Shown: positions 26,837 to 33,720 of the stretch, in pieces | Numbering within the stretch: position 1 is the stretch's first letter | How the letters are laid out: every line of letters starts with the position of its first letter | From: Longimicrobium terrae | GTDB lineage: Bacteria; Gemmatimonadota; Gemmatimonadetes; Longimicrobiales; Longimicrobiaceae | Length of the DNA: 64,000 nucleotides | Direction of reading: 5' to 3' | Assembly: GCF_014202995.1 (NCBI RefSeq) | Contig: NZ_JACHIA010000024.1 | Coordinates: 1-64,000, forward strand | The notes under the pieces: model-generated | What the model was told of the DNA's origin: nothing | The model's input: only the letters and a program-made list of their open reading frames with translations | The model's database searches: none | Translations under genes and position numbers: made by a program

Positions 26837-28441
26837 ATGGCGATCAACGAGACGGACGTTCCCGGCGCGCCGGACGATTCCACGCCCGCCGCCCCGGTCT
26901 CCGGAGAGGCGGGGCCGGTGCTGGGTGAAGCCGGGCCCGTGCTGGGCGCGGCCGACGGCGCCGTGCCGGAGGCGGGCGTAGTGCCCGCCCCCGACGCCCC
27001 GCCGGCCGAGCCGCTCTGGCTGGACGAGATGACTCCGCGGCAGATCGTCGCCGAGCTCGACAAGTACATCGTGGGGCAGCAGGCCGCCAAGAAGGCCGTC
27101 GCCATCGCGCTCCGCAACCGCTGGCGCCGCCAGCGCGTGGCAGAGGAGCTGCGCGAGGAGATCGTCCCCAACAACATCATCATGATCGGCCCCACGGGCG
27201 TGGGAAAGACGGAAATCGCCCGCCGCCTGGCCCGCCTGGCCGGCGCGCCCTTCGTCAAGGTGGAAGCATCCAAGTTCACGGAAGTCGGCTACGTGGGCCG
27301 CGACGTGGAATCCATGATCCGCGACCTGGTTGACGTCGGTGTGAACATGGTGCGCACCGAGCGCGAGGACGAGGTGCAGGAAGAGGCGGAGAAGCGGGTG
27401 GAGGACCGCCTGCTGGACCTGCTCATCCCCCCCGCCGAGACGCCGGCGGCCGCGTCCGGCGACGCGGACAAGAAGGAGCGCGTGTGGTTCGCCTCGCCCA
27501 GCGGCCAGGCCGAGCCGGTGGAAGACGCCGCCAGCCGCGAACGCCGCGAGCGCACCCGCGAGAAGTTTCGCCAGCTGCTGCGCGAGAACAAGCTGGAGGA
27601 GCGGCAGGTGGAGGTGGAGGTCAGCCAGAGCATGCCCATCGAGAACATGATGGTTCCCATGGGCGGCGGAATGGACGGCGGCGGCGGAATGGACGGCAAC
27701 TTCATGGACATGCTGCAGGAGTGGCTGCCCAAGAAGACCAAGCGCCGCCGCGTCACCGTGGCCGAAGCGCGCCGCATCCTGCTGCAGGACGAGCTGGACA
27801 AGCTCGTCAACATGGATGAGGTGATCAACGAGGCGCTGGACCGCGTCGAGGATACGGGAATCATCTTCCTGGACGAGGTCGACAAGATCGCCGGCGAGCG
27901 CAGCGCCGCGGGCGGCCCCGACGTGTCGCGCGAGGGCGTGCAGCGGGACCTTCTTCCCGTCGTGGAGGGTTCCACCGTGCAGACCAAGTACGGCATGGTG
28001 CGCACGGACCACATGCTGTTCATCGCCGCCGGCGCGTTCCACGTCAGCAAGCCGTCAGACATGATTCCGGAGCTGCAGGGGCGCTTTCCCATCCGGGTGG
28101 AGCTCACCAGCCTTACGGAAGACGACTTCGTCCGCATCCTCAAGGAGCCCAAGCACGCGCTGGTGTCGCAGTACCGCGCGCTTGCGGCCGCGGACGGCGC
28201 CGAGCTGGTGTTTACGGACGATGGCGTGCGCGAGGTGGCCCGCACGGCCGCGCAGCTCAACGAGCGCATGGAGAACATCGGCGCGCGGCGGCTGCACACC
28301 GTCCTGACCACGCTGCTGGAAGACGTGATGTTCGAGCTTCCCGACATGGCCGAAAAGACGATCACCGTGGATGCCGACCGCGTCCGCGACCGTCTCAAGG
28401 GCATCGTGGAAGACGAGGACCTCCGCAAGTTCATCCTCTGA
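26837..28441 (+). CDS. hslU: ATPase subunit HslU (ClpY) of the HslUV protease
   Basis: A 534-residue AAA+ unfoldase that feeds substrates to HslV. It shows MTPRQIVAELDKYIVGQQAAKK, Walker A GPTGVGKTE (from about residue 118), VGRDVESMIRDL, the intermediate domain (about 175-310) with a Gly/Met-rich MVPMGGGMDGGGGMDG stretch, Walker B IIFLDEVDKIA, and the C-terminal LRKFIL tail that docks into HslV. Compared with typical HslU (about 445-465 residues) it has an extra N-terminal segment of about 60 residues rich in Ala, Pro, Gly and Glu. It is the last gene of the conserved run; no codY-like gene follows. Confidence 0.95.
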   Translation: MAINETDVPGAPDDSTPAAPVSGEAGPVLGEAGPVLGAADGAVPEAGVVPAPDAPPAEPLWLDEMTPRQIVAELDKYIVGQQAAKKAVAIALRNRWRRQRVAEELREEIVPNNIIMIGPTGVGKTEIARRLARLAGAPFVKVEASKFTEVGYVGRDVESMIRDLVDVGVNMVRTEREDEVQEEAEKRVEDRLLDLLIPPAETPAAASGDADKKERVWFASPSGQAEPVEDAASRERRERTREKFRQLLRENKLEERQVEVEVSQSMPIENMMVPMGGGMDGGGGMDGNFMDMLQEWLPKKTKRRRVTVAEARRILLQDELDKLVNMDEVINEALDRVEDTGIIFLDEVDKIAGERSAAGGPDVSREGVQRDLLPVVEGSTVQTKYGMVRTDHMLFIAAGAFHVSKPSDMIPELQGRFPIRVELTSLTEDDFVRILKEPKHALVSQYRALAAADGAELVFTDDGVREVARTAAQLNERMENIGARRLHTVLTTLLEDVMFELPDMAEKTITVDADRVRDRLKGIVEDEDLRKFIL

Positions 28442-28502
28442 GATCCGGCGCCGCGGCGCCCCCGGCCCGTCCGGGGGCGCCGCACCCACGCACCGCACCG
28501 CC

Positions 28503-29336
28503 ATGAAGTTGCTCCGCCTGCTCCTGCCGGCGCTGCTCGCGGCCACGCCCGCCGCGGCCCAGCGCGCCGCGCTCTTCGGCGTGTACGATCCCGACTCGTT
28601 CGTCGAAGGAAACGCAACCCGCTTCATCGGCTGCCACGACGGCCGCCAGTTTCACTACGCCGGCTGCCCCGTGCGCGTCGACACGCTGCGCGCGGGCGAC
28701 GAGCTTCCCGGCGCGGACGCGGAGGGGCGCTTCGCCACCGTGCGCGTGGAGCAGGTGCACGCTTTTACCGGCGACCTGTACGAGGCGCCGTATTCCGTTT
28801 CCGTGCGGGAAAGCGCCGGTCCCGTGGCCCGGGCGCCGCTCCTGTTCTGGCAGGCGCATCCCACGGTGCAGCTGCTGGCCACGCACGCCGTTGCGCTGGA
28901 TGCCGCCGCGCTCGCGCTGCTGCGCGCCGAGGCCGTGCGCCTGCACGGGCGCGCGGAACTGCTCCGCGCGCCGGGTGACCGCGCCGACTCGCTGGTGCTG
29001 GCGGTGCCGTCCGCGCGCGGGGTGGACGGAGAGGGACGCGTGGCGGTGTACTGGCCCGCGGCGCTGGCGTACGGCGAGGACCGCGACCGCCGCGCCTCGT
29101 TCTTCTTTGTGTACGATCCGGGCTCGCGGCGCGTGATTTCGGGGCTGTTCGGTCACCCGGAGTGGGCGCCGCTGCCGGACCGCGAGACGGTATCGGCGGT
29201 GGAGCCGCTCCTCTTCTTTCGCGTGGGCGGCGACGGGCGCACCTACATCCTGGCCCGCGACAACGGGCCGTGGGAGCATATCGGCTTCGGCGTGTTCGAC
29301 CTGCGCTCCGGCGACCGCGTCCTCCGCTCGCGCTGA
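28503..29336 (+). CDS. Secreted protein of unknown function
   Basis: I do not recognise a family. The 277-residue product starts with a clear signal peptide (MKLLRLLLPALLAATPAAAQ, cleavage after AAAQ likely), so it is probably periplasmic. The mature part has FGVYDPDSFVEGNATRFIGC and a second Cys nearby (YAGCPVRV), which may form a disulfide, and a repeated-sounding FFFVYDPGSRRVISG near the C-terminus. ATG 28503 is chosen because it starts the signal peptide; upstream in-frame sequence overlaps hslU. It lies 61 bases after hslU and could be read from the same transcript. Confidence 0.72.
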   Translation: MKLLRLLLPALLAATPAAAQRAALFGVYDPDSFVEGNATRFIGCHDGRQFHYAGCPVRVDTLRAGDELPGADAEGRFATVRVEQVHAFTGDLYEAPYSVSVRESAGPVARAPLLFWQAHPTVQLLATHAVALDAAALALLRAEAVRLHGRAELLRAPGDRADSLVLAVPSARGVDGEGRVAVYWPAALAYGEDRDRRASFFFVYDPGSRRVISGLFGHPEWAPLPDRETVSAVEPLLFFRVGGDGRTYILARDNGPWEHIGFGVFDLRSGDRVLRSR

Positions 29337-29462
29337 GCCCATCCTCCTTTTCCGCCGCGTGTGGCATGGATCGGCGGGGTCGAGCGGGAGGAATTCGGCA
29401 CCCGCCGCGGATCCGCCGGTCATCCACCCGATCCCACAACGAGCAACGATCCTCTGGATGCG

Positions 29463-29807
29463 ATGAGTGCTACGATTCTGAAGACGGTGGGGCTGCTGCT
29501 GCTGTCGAACGTGTTCATGACGTTCGCGTGGTACGCGCACCTCAAGGACCTCAGCACCAAGCCGTGGATCGTGGCGGCGCTGGCCAGCTGGGGGATCGCG
29601 CTGTTCGAGTACCTGCTGCAGGTGCCCGCCAACCGCATCGGCTACACGGCGCTCACGCTGCCGCAGCTCAAGATCATGCAGGAAGTGATCGCCCTGGCGG
29701 TGTTCGTCCCCTTCGCCGTCCTGTACATGAAGCAGCCCATCTCCCTCAACTACCTGTGGGCGGCGTGCTGCATGGCGGGCGCGGTGTACTTCGTTTTCCG
29801 GGGATGA
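29463..29807 (+). CDS. DUF486-type small membrane protein (DMT-like)
   Basis: A 114-residue protein with four hydrophobic helices: KTVGLLLLSNVFMTFAWYAH, WIVAALASWGIALFEYLLQ, QLKIMQEVIALAVFVPFAVL and YLWAACCMAGAVYFVFRG. The intervening VPANRIGY and the order of helices match the DUF486 family, half-size relatives of drug/metabolite transporters that are thought to pair in the inner membrane. No substrate is known to me. ATG 29463 starts at the first helix; an in-frame ATG at 29361 would add 34 polar residues. A hairpin terminator lies 108 bases downstream. Confidence 0.85.
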   Translation: MSATILKTVGLLLLSNVFMTFAWYAHLKDLSTKPWIVAALASWGIALFEYLLQVPANRIGYTALTLPQLKIMQEVIALAVFVPFAVLYMKQPISLNYLWAACCMAGAVYFVFRG

Positions 29808-29914
29808 ACACGAGCCAGCGGATCATCGTACTCCACAAATTCTCCTTGATGGCGGGCGGATGTTGATCGTCGTCCGGATCGTCGTCCGGCCCGGTTGATG
29901 ACGATGAAGGAACG

Positions 29915-29950
29915 AAGGCCCCGCGCTTCCCTGAGGAGGCGCGGGGCCTT
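29915..29950 (+). terminator. Hairpin terminator between DUF486 and the small peptide gene
   Basis: AAGGCCCCGCGC (29915-29926) pairs perfectly with GCGCGGGGCCTT (29939-29950) around a 12-base loop. The symmetrical arms could serve either strand. A 12-base direct repeat GATCGTCGTCCG, GATCGTCGTCCG (about 29865-29888) lies just before it. Confidence 0.65.
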
Positions 29951-30075
29951 GCTGTCATCCATCTTGTTCACCTTTGGCGACAGGGATTGAACAAACGACC
30001 GTTCGAGGCTATGTTGCGGAATCCGCCGGGAAATGGACCGGCGGCCCTCCCCGTCCCCCATCCAGGAGAAGTCCC

Positions 30076-30231
30076 ATGCTGAACCCCGAACAGCTGCAGG
30101 TGGAGTCGTTCGCGACGGCGTCGTCGGCCACGTACAAGACCACCGGCGGCATGAGCGAAAGCCCGGACTGCATCGTGTACGTCAGCGACTGCGTGTCGTG
30201 CTTCCCGGATCCCGCCGGCGTCGTCGCGTAA
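30076..30231 (+). CDS. Candidate RiPP (lanthipeptide-like) precursor peptide
   Basis: A 51-residue peptide with AGGAG at 30064-30068 before ATG 30076. The N-terminal half has LQVESFAT (residues 7-14), matching the LxVESFxT leader motif I associate with pinensin-type and related lanthipeptide precursors of Bacteroidota and Gemmatimonadota. The C-terminal part (about 26-51) is rich in Ser and Asp and has three Cys (C32, C39, C42) with Ser29, Ser37 and Ser41 nearby, suitable for thioether or disulfide crosslinks. No modification enzyme, protease or exporter is encoded nearby, so it is an orphan precursor if real. It has its own terminator. A non-RiPP small protein remains possible. Confidence 0.62.
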   Translation: MLNPEQLQVESFATASSATYKTTGGMSESPDCIVYVSDCVSCFPDPAGVVA

Positions 30232-30308
30232 GCCAGGCGAGCCCGGCACGCGCCGCGCCCGGTTCGGCGGCTGCGCCGGGTAGCTGCACGCGCGCTGGAT
30301 GAAACGCG

Positions 30309-30343
30309 GAAGCCCCGCGCCTCAACGGGAGGCGCGGGGCTTC
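30309..30343 (+). terminator. Strong hairpin terminator after the small peptide gene
   Basis: GAAGCCCCGCGCCTC (30309-30323) pairs perfectly over 15 bases with GAGGCGCGGGGCTTC (30329-30343) around a five-base loop. It lies 78 bases after the peptide stop and 26 bases before the convergent gene's stop, so it can serve both directions. Its arms resemble those of the hairpin at 29915-29950. Confidence 0.75.
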
Positions 30344-30368
30344 GTGCGTCGCGGGTGGAAGCCGCGGC

Positions 30369-30791
30369 TCAGTCGGGAAACGGAATGGTCGCGCCGGTCT
30401 CCGGCTGGCCGCCGGTGATCAGGTCCACGATGGCCTCCATTTCGGAACCCATCTGGTCCAGCCGGTGCAGCACCGACCGCGAGTGCCCGTAGTCGAAGTA
30501 CAGGGTGACCGCGTCTTCGTGCGCGGGATTGTGTTCAATGATCGTCTGGTCCATGCGCCCGCGCAGATCGTCGCAGATGAGGCCGACGGCCGCGCGCACC
30601 CGGCGCTGGTCCTGAAGCGTATCGATGCTGAAGTCGCCCGTAAGGCGGGGCAGCAGCATCTCTATGCGGGCGATCCCCTCGGCCGGGGCCTGAACGGCAC
30701 CCGACTGGCTTTCGCCCTCCGCCGCGGCCACCACCGCCTCACCCGCCGAGGCCAGCGCGCGCAGCTCTTCGAAATTGCAGTGAAGGATCAT
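30369..30791 (-). CDS. Orphan protein, 140 residues
   Basis: I do not recognise a family. The protein begins MILHCNFEELRALASAGEAV and is acidic, soluble and predicted mostly helical, with one Cys near the N-terminus and another in GLICDDLRGRMDQ. The start is well supported: on the minus strand GGGGGAGGAAACG precedes the ATG with six bases from GGAGG, whereas a longer in-frame start lacks a site. It converges on the small peptide gene. Nothing in its sequence suggests a peptide-modifying enzyme. No signal peptide or membrane segment is visible. Confidence 0.65.
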   Translation of the reverse strand: MILHCNFEELRALASAGEAVVAAAEGESQSGAVQAPAEGIARIEMLLPRLTGDFSIDTLQDQRRVRAAVGLICDDLRGRMDQTIIEHNPAHEDAVTLYFDYGHSRSVLHRLDQMGSEMEAIVDLITGGQPETGATIPFPD

Positions 30792-31074
30792 CGTTTCCTC
30801 CCCCAGGCTCAGTCCTGCCGTGTGAAAGGGCAATCGCCGGGCCATCATCTGGCGCCACCGCGAAGCCATTTCGCTATGTGTGTTTACGCCGGGATGGCGG
30901 ATTTTGTTTCAATCCGCGCCGCCGCGAATCGCGGCCTCCCCGGGACATCTGCGGCGCCCGATGACATGCCCGGAAGGCGGCGCCGCGGCTGGGGTGGAGT
31001 GGAGCGTGAGACGGGTGTTTTTTCGGTGTGATCCTACTATGGCGACGGGTTGCCGGTGGGCGCAAGGGCCGCGT

Positions 31075-32244
31075 TCACCGCGGGTCCGACATCGCCGTCC
31101 ACGCCCGCAATGCACGCTCGGCGGCGGCATCGGCGTCGTCACCCAGAGAGGTCAGGTGTCCCATCTTGCGGCCGGGGCGCGCGGACGCCTTGCCGTACAG
31201 GTGCAGCGCCGTCTCCGGCACCGCCAGCGCGTCCGCCGCGCCGGGACGGCCCAGCCCGGTGCCCGCGTCCTCGCCCATCAGGTTCACCATGGCGGCGGGG
31301 CGCAGCAGGGCGGGGGAGCCCAGCGGCAGCCCGCACACCGCGCGCAGCTGCTGCTCAAACTGAGACACGCCGCAGGCTTCCAGCGTGTGGTGCCCGGAGT
31401 TGTGCGGCCGCGGGGCGATCTCGTTCATCAGAATGCGCCCGTCCGCGTCCACGAACATCTCCACCGCCAGCAGGCCGATGACGCCCAGCCCCTCCGCCAG
31501 CGTGCGCGCGACGGCGATCGCCTGCTCCGCGACGGCTGGGGGGACGCGCGCCGGGCAGCGCGTCAGGTGCAGGATGCCGTTGCGGTGCTCGTTTTCCGCC
31601 ACGGGAAAGCACGCCGTCTCTCCGCTGGCCGACCGCGCGCAGATGACGGACACTTCCATGCGGAAGGGGACGCGCGCTTCCAGGATGAACTCGTCTCCCT
31701 GCGCGCTTAACGCCGCCCACGCCGCGTCCGCGTCCGACGCGTCGCGAAGGGTCGCCTGCCCCTTACCGTCGTAGCCCATGCGCGCGGTCTTGAGGATCGC
31801 CGGCGCGCCCACCTCGCGCAGCGCCTCGTCCAGCTCCGCCCGCGTGCTCACGGCGCGGTACTCCGCGGTGAGGACGCCCAGGCTCCGCGCCGCGTCCTTT
31901 TCGCGCACGCGGTGCTGCGCCACCTCCAGCACGGCCGGCCCGGGGCGCACGGGAACGATGCGCTCCATCTCGCGCAGCGTGGCCACGTCCGCGTTCTCCC
32001 ACTCCAGCGTGACCAGGTCCGAGCGGCGGGCCAGCTCCAGGCAGGCGTTCAGGTCCTCGAACGGCGCGCGGATGTGGCCGTCGCAGAACTGCGCGGCGGG
32101 CGTGTCCTCTCCCGGATCCAGCACGATCAAGCGGTAGCCCATCCGCCGCGCCTCCAGCGCGAACATGCGGCCCAGCTGCCCGCCGCCCACCATGCCGATG
32201 GTGGCGCCGGGAAGAAAAGGGGCCGTGGCGTCTCGTCCGGTCAT
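31075..32244 (-). CDS. purK: N5-carboxyaminoimidazole ribonucleotide synthase PurK
   Basis: A 389-residue ATP-grasp enzyme that converts AIR, ATP and bicarbonate to N5-CAIR in purine synthesis. It has the N-terminal [40 protein letters not shown]-grasp segments [14 protein letters not shown] and [28 protein letters not shown], the last being the metal- and substrate-binding signature. Its ATG overlaps the purE stop by four bases (ATGA), so PurE passes directly into PurK translation. No gene lies in the 283 bases on its far side, toward the orphan protein. Confidence 0.96.
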   Translation of the reverse strand: MTGRDATAPFLPGATIGMVGGGQLGRMFALEARRMGYRLIVLDPGEDTPAAQFCDGHIRAPFEDLNACLELARRSDLVTLEWENADVATLREMERIVPVRPGPAVLEVAQHRVREKDAARSLGVLTAEYRAVSTRAELDEALREVGAPAILKTARMGYDGKGQATLRDASDADAAWAALSAQGDEFILEARVPFRMEVSVICARSASGETACFPVAENEHRNGILHLTRCPARVPPAVAEQAIAVARTLAEGLGVIGLLAVEMFVDADGRILMNEIAPRPHNSGHHTLEACGVSQFEQQLRAVCGLPLGSPALLRPAAMVNLMGEDAGTGLGRPGAADALAVPETALHLYGKASARPGRKMGHLTSLGDDADAAAERALRAWTAMSDPR

Positions 32245-32741
32245 CCCTGGCTCTCCCCTTCGGTGCGCAGCGCGTCTTCCGCCATCCGCGCGGCAAACGC
32301 CTTGAGCTTCGCCCGCAGTTCCGGATCGCGGCTCCCCAGGATGCGCGCGGCGAGCAGGCCCGCGTTGGCCGCCCCCGCCTTGCCGATCGCCACCGTGGCC
32401 ACGGGAACGCCGCGCGGCATCTGCACGATGGAAAGAAGCGAGTCGATGCCGTTGAGCGTGGACGACAGGACGGGAACGCCGATGACGGGAAGCGTGGTCT
32501 TGGCGGCCGTCATTCCCGGCAGGTGCGCCGCGCCCCCCGCGCCGGCGATGATGACTTCGATGCCGCGCTCCTCCGCCTGTTCGGCGTAGCGGAACATGAG
32601 GTCGGGCGTGCGGTGGGCGGAAACGACCTGCATCTCGTACGCGATGCCGAGTTCCTCAAGGATGCGCGCGGCTTCCTGCATGGTGTCGCGGTCCGAGCGG
32701 CTGCCCATGATGATGCCGACGCGAGGCTGATTTTCGCTCAC
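32241..32741 (-). CDS. purE: N5-carboxyaminoimidazole ribonucleotide mutase PurE
   Basis: A 166-residue class I PurE that rearranges N5-CAIR to CAIR. Diagnostic segments are [38 protein letters not shown] with the catalytic His, [17 protein letters not shown], and [36 protein letters not shown]. It is the first gene of a two-gene operon with purK. The region upstream (32742-33135) contains an unusual cluster of GATC-type motifs that could bear on its promoter. Confidence 0.97.
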   Translation of the reverse strand: MSENQPRVGIIMGSRSDRDTMQEAARILEELGIAYEMQVVSAHRTPDLMFRYAEQAEERGIEVIIAGAGGAAHLPGMTAAKTTLPVIGVPVLSSTLNGIDSLLSIVQMPRGVPVATVAIGKAGAANAGLLAARILGSRDPELRAKLKAFAARMAEDALRTEGESQG

Positions 32742-33135
32742 CTTTGATGGCCTGTACGGGCGTGCGGGACGGGTGGATGGCGGTCGCCGGGAATGTAGGG
32801 CGCGGCGGCGGCGGATACAACGGAGCCGGCGGGGATTCTCGACCGGGAACCCGCGGCGGATCGACTGCGGCGGATCGACCGTTCGTGAGCAATGGTGAGT
32901 AATCGTCGTGAATCATCGACCGTTATCGATCAACCGCGTGGGACCACCCGGACCGATCCGACCGTAGACGATCCGACTTGACCGATCGACCGTGACCGAT
33001 CAACCGACCTCGACGGACGGCCCGGGCGGGGATCAACCCAGGCGCTGAGAGCGGGTTGATGGGCGCGGGCTACGTTGTTCCCGGTACCCGGCGCGCGATC
33101 CCGCGCCCTGCATCCACCCGTCCACTGGAGCCGCC
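32742..33135. repeat. Gene-free region with a cluster of CGATCnACCG-type motifs
   Basis: Between the divergent purE and the gene at 33136 there is no gene. From about 32858 to 33045 the motif GATCGACCG, GATCAACCG, GATCCGACC or GATCGACTG recurs at least eight times at irregular 10-30 base spacing (for example 32873-32881, 32926-32935, 32953-32963, 32983-32992, 32997-33006). This could be a set of binding sites or degenerate tandem repeats. The purE promoter and that of 33136 must both lie here. Confidence 0.55.
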
Positions 33136-33720
33136 ATGCCCAAGCCCCACGTCACCTTTCAGATTCTTCGCGACATCGCCGAAACCGCCAGCGGCCTGCG
33201 CAACCAGGACCTGTACTTCACCGTGTGGGGAGAGCCGGTGCGGTACAGCTGGACTACGCAAAAGGTGGTGGAGGGCCCGGACAACGTCGTCATCTTCTGC
33301 GGAGCCACCAACGATCCCCCCACCCGCGTAAGGAAGGCGAGCATCGGCGACGGCGCCACCTCCATCAACCTGATGAAGGTGAATGTGCGCCCCTCCCCGG
33401 AGTTTCCCCACCCGGCGCAGGCCGGCCCGTTCAAGGCGGACGCGGTGTTCTGGAGCGTGTCGGCCATTGAGAAGTTCCTGGCGCCCTACTACGTCTCGGT
33501 CTACGGCGACCGGGGCGCGGAATACGCCCGGCACGTTCTGAATGTGCTGATGGAATCCCGCAGCGACGACGAGCCGGGGGATTCGTTCGCCGTGGCGCAC
33601 CTGCCCAGTTCCGAGTACGTCCCCCTCACCGACACACCGGGGGAGGCGCGCCACGTGCCGCACCTGGCCGTGCTGACGAGCCGCGGGGTGGAGCGCCTGC
33701 GGCTGCGGACGCCCCGCTAG
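33136..33720 (+). CDS. Orphan protein, 194 residues
   Basis: I do not recognise a family. The protein starts MPKPHVTFQILRDIAETASG and contains FTVWGEPVRYSW, VVIFCGATNDPP and YVSVYGDRGAEYARHVLNVL. It is soluble, with one Cys, and mixed alpha/beta by eye; there is no signal peptide. GGAG seven bases before the ATG supports the start. The stop codon shares the palindrome CTAG with the stop of the convergent regulator gene at 33717-33720, a four-base 3' overlap. Divergent neighbours are purE and the GATC motif cluster, which gives no clue to function. Confidence 0.6.
   Translation: MPKPHVTFQILRDIAETASGLRNQDLYFTVWGEPVRYSWTTQKVVEGPDNVVIFCGATNDPPTRVRKASIGDGATSINLMKVNVRPSPEFPHPAQAGPFKADAVFWSVSAIEKFLAPYYVSVYGDRGAEYARHVLNVLMESRSDDEPGDSFAVAHLPSSEYVPLTDTPGEARHVPHLAVLTSRGVERLRLRTPR

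Noticed and set aside
30369-30791. Possible modification enzyme or immunity protein for the RiPP-like peptide
   Set aside because: It has no resemblance to lanthipeptide enzymes, proteases, transporters or known immunity proteins, and it is convergent, not co-transcribed.
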